A DNA stretch of 64,000 nucleotides, taken from positions 2,604,001 to 2,668,000 of the forward strand of contig CBDCGC010000003.1 of NCBI GenBank assembly GCA_965216585.1, written 5' to 3'. The notes below the pieces were generated by a model that saw only the letters and a list, made by a program, of their open reading frames with translations, was not told the origin of the DNA and ran no database searches. The number at the start of each line of letters is the position of its first letter. Positions within the stretch are counted from its first letter, which is position 1. Origin of the DNA: CADEER01 sp965216585. Its GTDB lineage: Bacteria; Desulfobacterota; Binatia; HRBIN30; CADEER01. Position numbers and translations under genes: made by a program. Shown here in pieces: positions 56,593-64,000 of the stretch.

Positions 56593-58965
56593 ATGCAGGA
56601 TGCGCGTGTCGTCGATCCATCCGTTTCGAAGAAGCCGATCGCTCTGAACGGGGCGAATCTGGCAACCGTTTGTGTGTTGTGCAGCCACAACTGCGGTATC
56701 CGCGTCGACGTCGCGGATGGAAAGATCACCAAGATCGTCGCCGACGAGTCCAACCCGATCACCGGCGGCTACATGTGCAACAAGGCGGTGACCTGTGACC
56801 GCTATGCGCATCACTCGCAACGCGTGCAGCACCCGATGCGGCGGCGGGCCGACGGCAGCTTTGAGGAAGTCTCGTGGGATACCGCGATCTCGGAGATCGC
56901 AGCCAAGCTGAGCTCGTTGCGCCAGGAGCACGGGCCGCGCTCGATCGGTCTGGTTGGCATCGGTGGTCAGGCCAACCATATGGACGCAGCCTATGCGACG
57001 TCGTTCCTGCGCGCGGTTGGTACGCGACGCCTGTTCAATGCCTATGCACAGGAAAAGACGCAGCATCACCTCGTCGATTCCTGGATGCTCGACTCGGCTC
57101 CGTCGGTGTTTCTCCACGCTGATCTGGACAATGCCGACTACCTCCTGGTGATGGGAACCAATCCGCGCATTTCCAACCGTGGTCACAAACCCACCGAGAC
57201 GTTCAAGGGACTGGCAAAGAAAGAGTCCTGCACGGTCGTCGTCGCCGACCCGCGGCAAACGGAGACGACTCGCGGCGCCGATCGCCATCTGCTCGTCAAG
57301 CCGGGTGGCGACGTCTTCATGTTGATCGGAATGGCCGCGGCGATGGTTCAAAACGAGCTGTACGACGCCGACTTCGTCGCCAACAAGACGGTTGGTTACG
57401 ACGAAGTGCGCGACGTTCTCGGTCGCGTCGACATCGACGAAATGGGCCGGCGCTGCGGTCTCGGCGGCGAGGTGCTGCGCGATGAAGCGCGCGCCATGGC
57501 GGCGTCGGACGGTGCGGCGATCATGTACGACCTCGGCGTCGAACAGACCCCGTACTCGACGCTGTTGTCGTACTTGATCCGACTCAATCTGGCGCTGACC
57601 GGCAACTTGGGTCGCGCCGGCGGCGCTCAGTTCATGGAGACGTTCACTCCGCCGGAGCTCAGCCCCAACCGCAACCAGGAACCGGAGCGGGCGGTAGTGT
57701 CGGGCATTCCGGGAATTCGCGCGCTCGGCAACTTTGCCATGTTCTCTCCTTCACTGGTGCCGGAAGAGATCATGGCCGATCACCCAGAGCGCATTCGCGG
57801 CCTCATCGTCGAGGGATCCAATCCGCTGCTATCGTTCTCCGACTCCAACGCCTGGCGCGAGGCGATCGACGAGCTCGACATTCTGGTCGTCGTCGAGCCG
57901 GCGTTCACCGAAACGGCGAGGTTGGCCGACTACGTACTGCCGACGCCGGTCGGCTACGAAAAATGGGAGATCGCTCTCTTTCCCAAGCGCCACCCGCAGA
58001 TCGACGTGCAACTTCGCCCGCCGGTGATTCCCGGCCCGCAACGGGCCCTGCCCGAAGCGGAGATCTATGCCCGCCTCGGCGAGGCGATGGGAATCATCGC
58101 GCCGCTGCCCGAGGATCTCGCAGAAATCGGCCGGCCGGAAACGGCCGAGGCCCGCATGGCGTTTCTCGCTGGCGTCATGGGTCGCCTGGGCGAAGTAGCC
58201 GAACAGGGGCTCGACGGCGAATCGCACATGCTCTTCTGGGGGTACCGCGGCATCGGCCACCACTTTCCGGCACCCAGCCTCGTCGCCATCTGGGCGCAAT
58301 GCCAGGTCAACGCGATGAGCCGGCGCGAAGCCGTGTTGCGTGTTCTCGGCGACGAGTGGCAGGACCGCGCACCCGGAGAGTTGGCGGAAGAGATCTTTCG
58401 CCGCATTCTCGCCCATCCCGAAGGTGTGGAGATTGCCCGCCTGTCGGAAGACGACAACCTGGATGACCACATCGGTTACGACGACAAGAAGGTTCGCCTG
58501 GCTCCGCCACAGTTGCGCGAGGAACTGGCGCGGGCCATCGCCGATGACGGCAGCGACGATGCGGAGTACCCCTATGTGCTCGGCAGCGGCCTGCGGACGC
58601 GATGGACGGCGAACACGATCCAGCGCGACCCGACCTGGCGCAAGGGAAAGGGGGCGCTGTGCGAGCTGCACGTCGGTGCGGCGGATGCGGAGAAGCTGGG
58701 ACTCAGCGAGGGAACGACGGCCCGTGTCGAGACCAGCCGCGGTGCCCTCGAGCTGCCGGTTTCGATCGACAAGAATCTGGCCATGCCCGGCTACGTGTGG
58801 ATGCCGAACGGCTTCGGCATGCAACACGCCGATTCGCTGGACGCGGAGCCGCGGCTGGTCGGCGCCAATTGCAATGAGATCACAGACGTGGCCGATCGCG
58901 ACCCGTTTACCGGGTGCCCGCACCACCGGCTGGTGCGGGTGAAGATCAGCGCCGTCGCCGCCTGA
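56593..58965 (+). CDS. molybdopterin-dependent oxidoreductase
   Basis: 790 residues from ATG 56593, chosen because GGAGG sits 5 bases before it (ATG 56581 is upstream and in frame). The N-terminal 4Fe-4S motif is CVLCSHNCGI with a further Cys in GYMCNKAVTC. Then SWDTAISEIAAKLSSL, NAYAQEKTQHHLVDSWMLDS, VMGTNPRISNRGHKPTETFK, and the C-terminal molybdopterin-binding domain (YVWMPNGFGMQHADSL). It belongs to the DMSO reductase superfamily; the substrate is unknown. No Tat signal is seen, so probably cytoplasmic. The HxlR regulator follows 18 bases later. Confidence 0.88.
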   Translation: MQDARVVDPSVSKKPIALNGANLATVCVLCSHNCGIRVDVADGKITKIVADESNPITGGYMCNKAVTCDRYAHHSQRVQHPMRRRADGSFEEVSWDTAISEIAAKLSSLRQEHGPRSIGLVGIGGQANHMDAAYATSFLRAVGTRRLFNAYAQEKTQHHLVDSWMLDSAPSVFLHADLDNADYLLVMGTNPRISNRGHKPTETFKGLAKKESCTVVVADPRQTETTRGADRHLLVKPGGDVFMLIGMAAAMVQNELYDADFVANKTVGYDEVRDVLGRVDIDEMGRRCGLGGEVLRDEARAMAASDGAAIMYDLGVEQTPYSTLLSYLIRLNLALTGNLGRAGGAQFMETFTPPELSPNRNQEPERAVVSGIPGIRALGNFAMFSPSLVPEEIMADHPERIRGLIVEGSNPLLSFSDSNAWREAIDELDILVVVEPAFTETARLADYVLPTPVGYEKWEIALFPKRHPQIDVQLRPPVIPGPQRALPEAEIYARLGEAMGIIAPLPEDLAEIGRPETAEARMAFLAGVMGRLGEVAEQGLDGESHMLFWGYRGIGHHFPAPSLVAIWAQCQVNAMSRREAVLRVLGDEWQDRAPGELAEEIFRRILAHPEGVEIARLSEDDNLDDHIGYDDKKVRLAPPQLREELARAIADDGSDDAEYPYVLGSGLRTRWTANTIQRDPTWRKGKGALCELHVGAADAEKLGLSEGTTARVETSRGALELPVSIDKNLAMPGYVWMPNGFGMQHADSLDAEPRLVGANCNEITDVADRDPFTGCPHHRLVRVKISAVAA

Positions 58966-58983
58966 GCCGGCAAGAGCCGATTC

Positions 58984-59424
58984 ATGAAATGGAGTGATGT
59001 TGCACGGCAGGAGTGCTCGGCGGCGCGAGCACTCTCGGTCGTCGGCGATCGCTGGACGATGGTCGTCGTCCGCGAAGCGTTCCTCGGTACGCGGCGCTTC
59101 GACGATTTCCAGCGCAACGTCGAAGCGTCGAAGAACATCGTCGCCGATCGACTGAAGAAACTGGTCGATCACTCGATCCTCGAGCGCCGCCTCTACGAGG
59201 ACCGTCCGCCCCGTTTCGAGTACCGTCTCACGGAAAAGGGCCGCGAGCTCTATCCCGTTTTGGCGGCCCTGTTGACGTGGGGCGACCGCTGGATGTCGGG
59301 CGAGGCGGGACCTCCCGTGCGTTTCATCCACCGTGGATGCGGCAAGCCGATGGACGCGAAAACGACCTGCGGCAGTTGCGGCGAGGAAATAGATCCGCGC
59401 GCCGTTCGTATCGAAGCGCCGTAA
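58984..59424 (+). CDS. HxlR-family transcriptional regulator
   Basis: 146 residues. Winged helix: CSAARALSVVGDRWTMVVVR, EAFLGTRRFDDFQRNVEASK, NIVADRLKKLVDHSILERRL and RFEYRLTEKGRELYPVLAAL. The C-terminal part has CGKPMDAKTTCGSCGEEI, an extra Cys pair that could bind metal or sense redox. It is adjacent to the molybdopterin enzyme and may control it. Confidence 0.88.
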   Translation: MKWSDVARQECSAARALSVVGDRWTMVVVREAFLGTRRFDDFQRNVEASKNIVADRLKKLVDHSILERRLYEDRPPRFEYRLTEKGRELYPVLAALLTWGDRWMSGEAGPPVRFIHRGCGKPMDAKTTCGSCGEEIDPRAVRIEAP

Positions 59425-59599
59425 TCGAAGACGATCTACCGGCTAGCAAACCCACCGGCGCGGCGCCGGATCATCCATGTAGAGAAAGTTATTGAATGGG
59501 ATTTCGCGCCAGCGATCACCGACCTCGGCCTGCGCCTCGCCTGAGTCTACGAGCGCACATGTCCTCCGGAGCAATGGCGAAGGGGGAGTGAGTTTCAGC

Positions 59600-61186
59600 C
59601 TAACGACAGAAGGCGCTGCGCTTTCGCCGCGCAACCGCTACGAGGCAGAAGATGGCCGCCAGAATGGCGAACCTACCCATGGCGGGTGTGGGTGTGCGCG
59701 AGTCGACGATCGGGATCGTCACCTCCGTTTCGACCACGTCGCCTTGCACGTCGTCGAGCAGCGCTCGGTTGACGAGCTCGCTCAGCGGCGTGCCTTCGAG
59801 CACCATCACGGCGAAGTCGATCGCACCACCGTCGCCGTCGGCGAGGTCGCCGAGGGCAAACGTGCACTCCGTCCCCGCCGGACTGCCGTCGGCGCAGGAC
59901 CAACCGGGTGTGCTCATCGCTTCGACGAAGACGGACCCCTGCGGTACCGTCTCCGTGATCATTGCATCGCTGGCGGTTCCCGGGCCCGAGCTCGAGTAGA
60001 TCAGCGAATAAACCACGGTCGCGCCAGTGACGGCGACGCTCACATCGGCTTCCTTGTCGAGCACGATCTCCGGCGTGGGTGCGCACAGGGATGCAGTGGT
60101 GGTGAAATTGCTGAAGTCGATCGGTCCGTTGGCGCTGTCACCCGATCCCGGCCCATCACCGCTGGGACCGTCGGCCGCACCCCACCAATTTCCCATCGCA
60201 TCCATCATTCCGTTGGCGAAGTCGGCGTTGATCCCCGCGAGGTTGCCGGCGATCGTGTTCATGGTGGCGGTGATCTGAGAGCCGTCGACGCCCTTGGCGT
60301 CGATCCCGTCGTCGTTGCCGGTGAACCGATTGCAACGGATGATCGCCGTCGACGTGTCGCCGGTGTCAAAGCCGAAGGCGACTCCACAATTGGTGTCTTC
60401 GAAGACGTTTCCCTCGATCAGCGCAAACGTCCCGTCGCCAAAGAACGTCGTAACGATGAGGCCGGACGAGCGGGAGCCGTCACTGCTGGCGATGCCGCGA
60501 TTGCCGGTGACGAAGTTCTCGAGAACGTTCACGTTCGCACCGGCACTGATATCGAGCATGTAGTCGAGGTGATCACCCGGCCCTTTCCCGGTGTATGAGT
60601 TTCCTTGGAACGTCGACGTGCTGACGACCGAGCCAAAGTAGAGGACACCGATGCGCCCGATTTCGGTGAACACGGAATCGAAGACGTCAACGACGCCTCC
60701 AAAAGCGGTGATGGCGGTTCCGGCATAGCCCGGGAACTTGATTTCGTTGAAGGAGACTCTCTCCACGGTTCCGGAGCCCCGGTGCCGGATCGCTTGATGG
60801 ATCATGAAACCGGAACCATCCAGCGAAAGATCGGCGAGATCGAAGGCGACACCGGAATCGACGAGGAACCAGCCGCGCGCATCGCCGGCTCCGCCGGTGT
60901 TGGCGGTTGCCGAAACAACCGTCGCGCCCATCCCGGCGCCGCGCAGGCTCAGGTCGCGATCGATTTGGATTTGCGGACCCTCGGCGTAGTTTCCACCGGC
61001 CAACTCGATCTCGTCACCGGCGACGGACTGGTCGACGGCGTGCTGAATTGTGGCGCAGGGGTTTGCCTGGATCAGGCAGTCGTTGGCGACGTCGTTGCCA
61101 GTCGGAGCAACGAAACGCGTCGCTGCAGATGCCACCGACGGTAGAACCACCATCGCCCCAATGCACAACACTTTGCTCGCCGACAT
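59600..61186 (-). CDS. secreted parallel beta-helix protein with DUF11-like domain and C-terminal membrane segment
   Basis: 528 residues from ATG 61186 (GGAGG upstream; the frame is open to 61258). Signal peptide VLCIGAMVVLPSVASAA. Right-handed beta-helix repeats span about residues 40-350 (ANPCATIQHAVDQSVAGDEI, LSLRGAGMGATVVSATANTG, FTGNDDGIDAKGVDGSQITA). Then a DUF11-type conserved repeat (VLDKEADVSVAVTGATVVYS), and a final hydrophobic segment (MGRFAILAAIFCLVAVARR), like a sorting signal. A surface polysaccharide-active or adhesive role is possible; no catalytic residues were identified. Confidence 0.75.
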   Translation of the reverse strand: MSASKVLCIGAMVVLPSVASAATRFVAPTGNDVANDCLIQANPCATIQHAVDQSVAGDEIELAGGNYAEGPQIQIDRDLSLRGAGMGATVVSATANTGGAGDARGWFLVDSGVAFDLADLSLDGSGFMIHQAIRHRGSGTVERVSFNEIKFPGYAGTAITAFGGVVDVFDSVFTEIGRIGVLYFGSVVSTSTFQGNSYTGKGPGDHLDYMLDISAGANVNVLENFVTGNRGIASSDGSRSSGLIVTTFFGDGTFALIEGNVFEDTNCGVAFGFDTGDTSTAIIRCNRFTGNDDGIDAKGVDGSQITATMNTIAGNLAGINADFANGMMDAMGNWWGAADGPSGDGPGSGDSANGPIDFSNFTTTASLCAPTPEIVLDKEADVSVAVTGATVVYSLIYSSSGPGTASDAMITETVPQGSVFVEAMSTPGWSCADGSPAGTECTFALGDLADGDGGAIDFAVMVLEGTPLSELVNRALLDDVQGDVVETEVTIPIVDSRTPTPAMGRFAILAAIFCLVAVARRKRSAFCR

Positions 61187-61302
61187 CGCCCCACACCTCC
61201 CTCGTTGCCAGTCGCCGGCGCTGTAGGCCAGCAGATCAAGAAAAGTTGGTCGATGCACCGAGTTGTTGCAAGCGGCATGAATAACGGCAGTCTTGCGTGC
61301 GC

Positions 61303-62313
61303 TCAGACGGGCGAACCGTTGATTCTGTCGATGAGCTGGCGCAGGCGACCGAATTGGTGGCGGTCGAAGTGGAACGCCAGGCGAGGCAGGTCCCAGACCT
61401 GAGGATCGTCGCGCTCTGCCGAGAAGGCGGCGCGTTGCTCGAAACCTCCCTTGGTCAGGATATCGGAGAACTCGGAATCGAGGCTGTCGAGCGTCTTCTG
61501 CGCGAGCTTTCGATTGAGCCGGAAAACGAGTTGGTCGCGCACCCAGCGCGAGGAGTTGTAGACGCCGTAGAAGCTGGTGACTTCTTCCACCGCCTCATCG
61601 AGATCGCTGGTGACCTTGAAGAGGGCCAGATCCTGCTCGCTGATCATCCCCTCTTCGAGTAGAGTGCCGCGCACGTAGGTGTCCCATGTCGTCCAGTAGG
61701 TGCTACCCGGTGGCTCGATGAAGACCAGCGGCATCGGTTGTGCTTTACCGGTTTGCACCAGGGTCAGCGTTTCAAAGCCTTCGTCCTGCGTACCGAACCC
61801 GCCCGGGAAGAGGGCCACCGCTTCTGCTTCTTTGAGGAAGAACAGCTTGCGCGTGAAGAAATACTTGAAGAGAGCGACCTTCTCGTCGCCGAGTAGTACG
61901 TCGTTGACCGATTGCTCAAAGGGCAAGTGGATGCCGACACCGAAGGAGCTCTCGCGACCCGCGCCTTCGACGCACGCCTGCATGATGCCGGGACCGCCGC
62001 CGCTGATGACCATGAATCCCGCCGCGGCGACGCGCTTGCCGAATTCGACCGCGTAGCGGTAGGCCGCTTCGTCGGGGCGCGTCCGCGCCGATCCGAAGAC
62101 GGTGACTTTCCTGCGATCGCCGTAACTCGCGAAGGTGGCGAAGCCGTCGGCCATCTCCTGCAGCACCGAGCGCACGATCTTCAGGTCGCCGACCGTCGCT
62201 TCGTGGTCGAGCAACTGCTCGGCCGCTTCGACACACTCGGCAAGCAGCTTCTGGGCTCGCTTCGTCTGTGGGTCCAGCCGCCGTTTGTCAGGGTATTCCA
62301 TAGACGATTCCAC
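61303..62313 (-). CDS. LOG-family (TIGR00730-type) Rossmann protein
   Basis: 336 residues; family motif PGGFGTQDEGFETLTLVQTG, plus VTVFGSARTRPDEAAYRYAV and VISGGGPGIMQACVEGAG. LOG enzymes release cytokinin bases or hydrolyse nucleotide monophosphates (phosphoribohydrolase). This long form has extra helices at both ends (RAQKLLAECVEAAEQLLDHE and FHFDRHQFGRLRQLIDRING). ATG 62313 or 62301 may start. Confidence 0.85.
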   Translation of the reverse strand: MESSMEYPDKRRLDPQTKRAQKLLAECVEAAEQLLDHEATVGDLKIVRSVLQEMADGFATFASYGDRRKVTVFGSARTRPDEAAYRYAVEFGKRVAAAGFMVISGGGPGIMQACVEGAGRESSFGVGIHLPFEQSVNDVLLGDEKVALFKYFFTRKLFFLKEAEAVALFPGGFGTQDEGFETLTLVQTGKAQPMPLVFIEPPGSTYWTTWDTYVRGTLLEEGMISEQDLALFKVTSDLDEAVEEVTSFYGVYNSSRWVRDQLVFRLNRKLAQKTLDSLDSEFSDILTKGGFEQRAAFSAERDDPQVWDLPRLAFHFDRHQFGRLRQLIDRINGSPV

Positions 62314-62575
62314 ACCACCGCAACCTGGGAAACGAGAGTCCCGCCGACTCTCATGGTCGGATCATCGCGCAGCAGACCCGGCGGGGCGCGATCAGAAGCA
62401 CGACACAGGATACCGGGGTTGCCCGTCTCCGCAACCGACCCGCGAGCACTCGAGAGTTTTCAAGGGTGTGGACAGAACCCTATTTCGATGCTCCAAAGGG
62501 TTCCTCACCGCTAGCGGCAGCCGGCCCCTTGAAAACATTCCGGTGAGGTAGCTGCCGGATGACAGGAGGAACAGT

Positions 62576-63181
62576 GTGACGAAACCCGGCTCGTCTTCGA
62601 AGGTCCAGACCGCTGTGGGCTGCCTGCTACTAGCCGTCGGCATCGCCGTTTTCGCAGTTCGCCTCCGGCACGAGGGCGCCTACGCGATGCCCAGCGGCAA
62701 CGATCTGGTCGGTGGGCTGGGTGGATTGGTGCTCGGCGCACTGCTGCTGTGGCCCGCTGCGCCGCGCGTGCTCGGATGGCTGGCGCTGGCGGCCAGTCCC
62801 GTGGTGGCAGGCATGGGACTCTACGCGACGATGGCCGAGCTCGAAGAGGTCGTGTCGCTTTTCGCCACCGATCGCGCCGGCGCGCCGGCGGAGCTGCGCC
62901 TGTGGATCGTCGACCGCGACGACGGTGCATGGGTGGGAATGCAGGGTTCGAAAGCGGCCGAGCACTCCCTGGACGGCGCGCGCCACGAGCTGCTCCGGCG
63001 CGGAGAAACCCACTGTGTGGTGCCGGTGCTTCACGAAGACCGCCCGACCGTCAGAGCGATCCACGCGCTCAAAGTCGAGAAGTACGCCGTCGCCCGTGCC
63101 GCCGCGGCGATCGGCCTCTACCCCAGCGAGGCCAGGGAAACCGCCGTTTCCCTCCGCCTCGATCCATGCCCGAGCGGCTGA
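62576..63181 (+). CDS. small membrane protein with C-terminal split-barrel-like part, function unknown
   Basis: 201 residues from GTG 62576 with GGAGG upstream. Two to three membrane helices (TAVGCLLLAVGIAVFAVRLR, GGLGGLVLGALLLWPAAPRV, LGWLALAASPVVAGMGLY). The C-terminal 100 residues (LRLWIVDRDDGAWVGMQGSK, ETHCVVPVLHEDRPTVRAIH) look like the beta-barrel of F420/FMN-dependent nitroreductases, but the match is weak. It may be membrane-bound relative of the deazaflavin-type protein at 2873. Confidence 0.5.
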   Translation: MTKPGSSSKVQTAVGCLLLAVGIAVFAVRLRHEGAYAMPSGNDLVGGLGGLVLGALLLWPAAPRVLGWLALAASPVVAGMGLYATMAELEEVVSLFATDRAGAPAELRLWIVDRDDGAWVGMQGSKAAEHSLDGARHELLRRGETHCVVPVLHEDRPTVRAIHALKVEKYAVARAAAAIGLYPSEARETAVSLRLDPCPSG

Positions 63182-63227
63182 GTGAGGCGAGCCTAATCTG
63201 CGCCGACTCTCGTCAGGTATACCGCGC

Positions 63228-64000
63228 TCAACGAAGGAGAACGGAGAGGTCTTCCCAGGTGGTTGCCGGCGGCGAGCAGGTCATGCGGTGACATACGTAG
63301 GCGGTGGTCTTGCCGCCGAGCTGTCCTTTTCCCGCCAACAGCGGTGGTCGCGGTGAGTTGGGATCGGGGTCGACGAGGGAGAGCGTCCGGTTCGGGATGT
63401 AGGTCGAGCGCACCCGTCGCACGAGTTGATCGGCGCCGGCGGCAGACGGGTCGACGACGATGCAGATCTCGCGCGGGCCGCGGTTGTAGAAGTCGGCGCC
63501 GGCGATGAAGTTGGCGAGGCCAAAGGGTTGGCTGGCGGCAGCGGTGCCGAAGAGCCGCAACAGCGCCTCGGCGTGCTCGCGGTAGGCGCTCTCTCCACTG
63601 TGGTGGTAGAGCCGCAGCAAGACCTGCATGGCGACGGAGTTGCCGGCGGGGATGGAGCCGTCGAACGTCGGCTTGGAGCGCACCAGCAGTTCCTCGTGAT
63701 CGTCGCTGGTGAAGAAGAAACCGCCGTTGTCGCGATCCCAGAAGTGTTCGAGCATGGCGTCGCAGACTCGCCGTGCCGCTTCGAGGTGGCGGCGCGCCTG
63801 TGCCTGTTCGAAGACGTCGATCAGGGCGGCTGCGTAGAATGCGTAGTCGTCGAGGTAACCGTTGAGCTTGGCACTGCCGTCTTTGTACGTGACCATCAGG
63901 CGATCACCGCGGCGCAGCTCGCGTTCGACGAAGTCGATGGCGGCGCCGGCAATCTCGCCGTAGCGGTCGTCGTCCAGCGTCTCGGCGGCGCGCGCGTAGG
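63228..64000 (-). CDS. YyaL/SSP411-type thioredoxin-domain protein, C-terminal part
   Basis: 257 residues of the alpha/alpha-barrel part: KDGSAKLNGYLDDYAFYAAA, RVCDAMLEHFWDRDNGGFFF, TSDDHEELLVRSKPTFDGSI, PAGNSVAMQVLLRLYHHSGE and the end AYVCHRMTCSPPATTWEDLS. The thioredoxin-like N-terminal domain lies beyond position 64000. The family is widely conserved, sometimes annotated DUF255, and its role is unknown. Confidence 0.85.
   Translation of the reverse strand, partial: YARAAETLDDDRYGEIAGAAIDFVERELRRGDRLMVTYKDGSAKLNGYLDDYAFYAAALIDVFEQAQARRHLEAARRVCDAMLEHFWDRDNGGFFFTSDDHEELLVRSKPTFDGSIPAGNSVAMQVLLRLYHHSGESAYREHAEALLRLFGTAAASQPFGLANFIAGADFYNRGPREICIVVDPSAAGADQLVRRVRSTYIPNRTLSLVDPDPNSPRPPLLAGKGQLGGKTTAYVCHRMTCSPPATTWEDLSVLLR

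Overview
The window is high-GC bacterial chromosome, and its genes suggest an uncultured deltaproteobacterial-grade lineage. Candidatus Binatia (Binatota) is my best guess, with modest confidence. The hints are the short dockerin-like 'DCDGN...ELI..VRIALG' calcium-binding modules at the ends of secreted proteins, a split F0 ATP-synthase cluster next to parB and hemL, and a dnaA-dnaN-gyrB-gyrA origin cluster without recF. The organism call is inference from gene content, not from a marker search.

Layout. 1-8.9 kb holds ordinary metabolic and secreted genes: an acyl-CoA dehydrogenase cut by the window edge, a sulfatase, a deazaflavin-type oxidoreductase, a DUF2071 protein, a GFA-fold protein, leuC-leuD, a pectin-acetylesterase-like lipoprotein and a SHOCT lipoprotein. 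9-19.8 kb is a mobile-element nest with four layers. An IS4-like element carrying a DUF6788 ORF is cut by an IS630 element. That IS630 transposase is cut by an IS21-family element (A), which is itself cut by a second IS21-family element (B). The target duplications and inverted ends can be read directly for the inner three insertions. Both IS21 elements have four genes: a Cys-rich putative zinc-binding protein, istA, istB, and a replication-protein-like third ORF that differs between the two (a RepA/AAA_25-like ATPase in A, a winged-helix-like protein in B).

20-36 kb is accessory and somewhat less GC-rich. It contains a 2000-residue RHS protein, a Gabija-like antiphage pair (OLD/TOPRIM nuclease plus UvrD-like helicase, overlapping ATGA) preceded by a short reverse-transcriptase-like fragment, and a 1700-residue secreted protein combining M23 peptidase, SH3, YVTN propeller, SGNH hydrolase and thrombospondin-3 repeats. 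The dockerin-like end of that last protein has been thrown out of frame. 36-46.4 kb holds a ferredoxin-type protein, an Lnt-like membrane protein, DUF971 and TPR proteins, a Tat-exported amidohydrolase embedded in 55-bp and dispersed repeats, an orphan HicB, a solute-binding lipoprotein, parB, atpE-atpB-atpI-atpZ and hemL, mostly on the minus strand.

46.4-54.6 kb is the chromosomal origin region, with dnaA, dnaN, gyrB and gyrA all on the plus strand. DnaA boxes lie upstream of dnaA. A DnaA-box/CTA-trio arrangement lies between dnaA and dnaN, so genes on both sides run away from the origin. 54.6-64 kb continues with a membrane-anchored aldo/keto reductase, a Kazal-like lipoprotein, a molybdopterin oxidoreductase, an HxlR regulator, a parallel beta-helix surface protein, a LOG-family protein, a small membrane protein and the C-terminal part of a YyaL-type protein.
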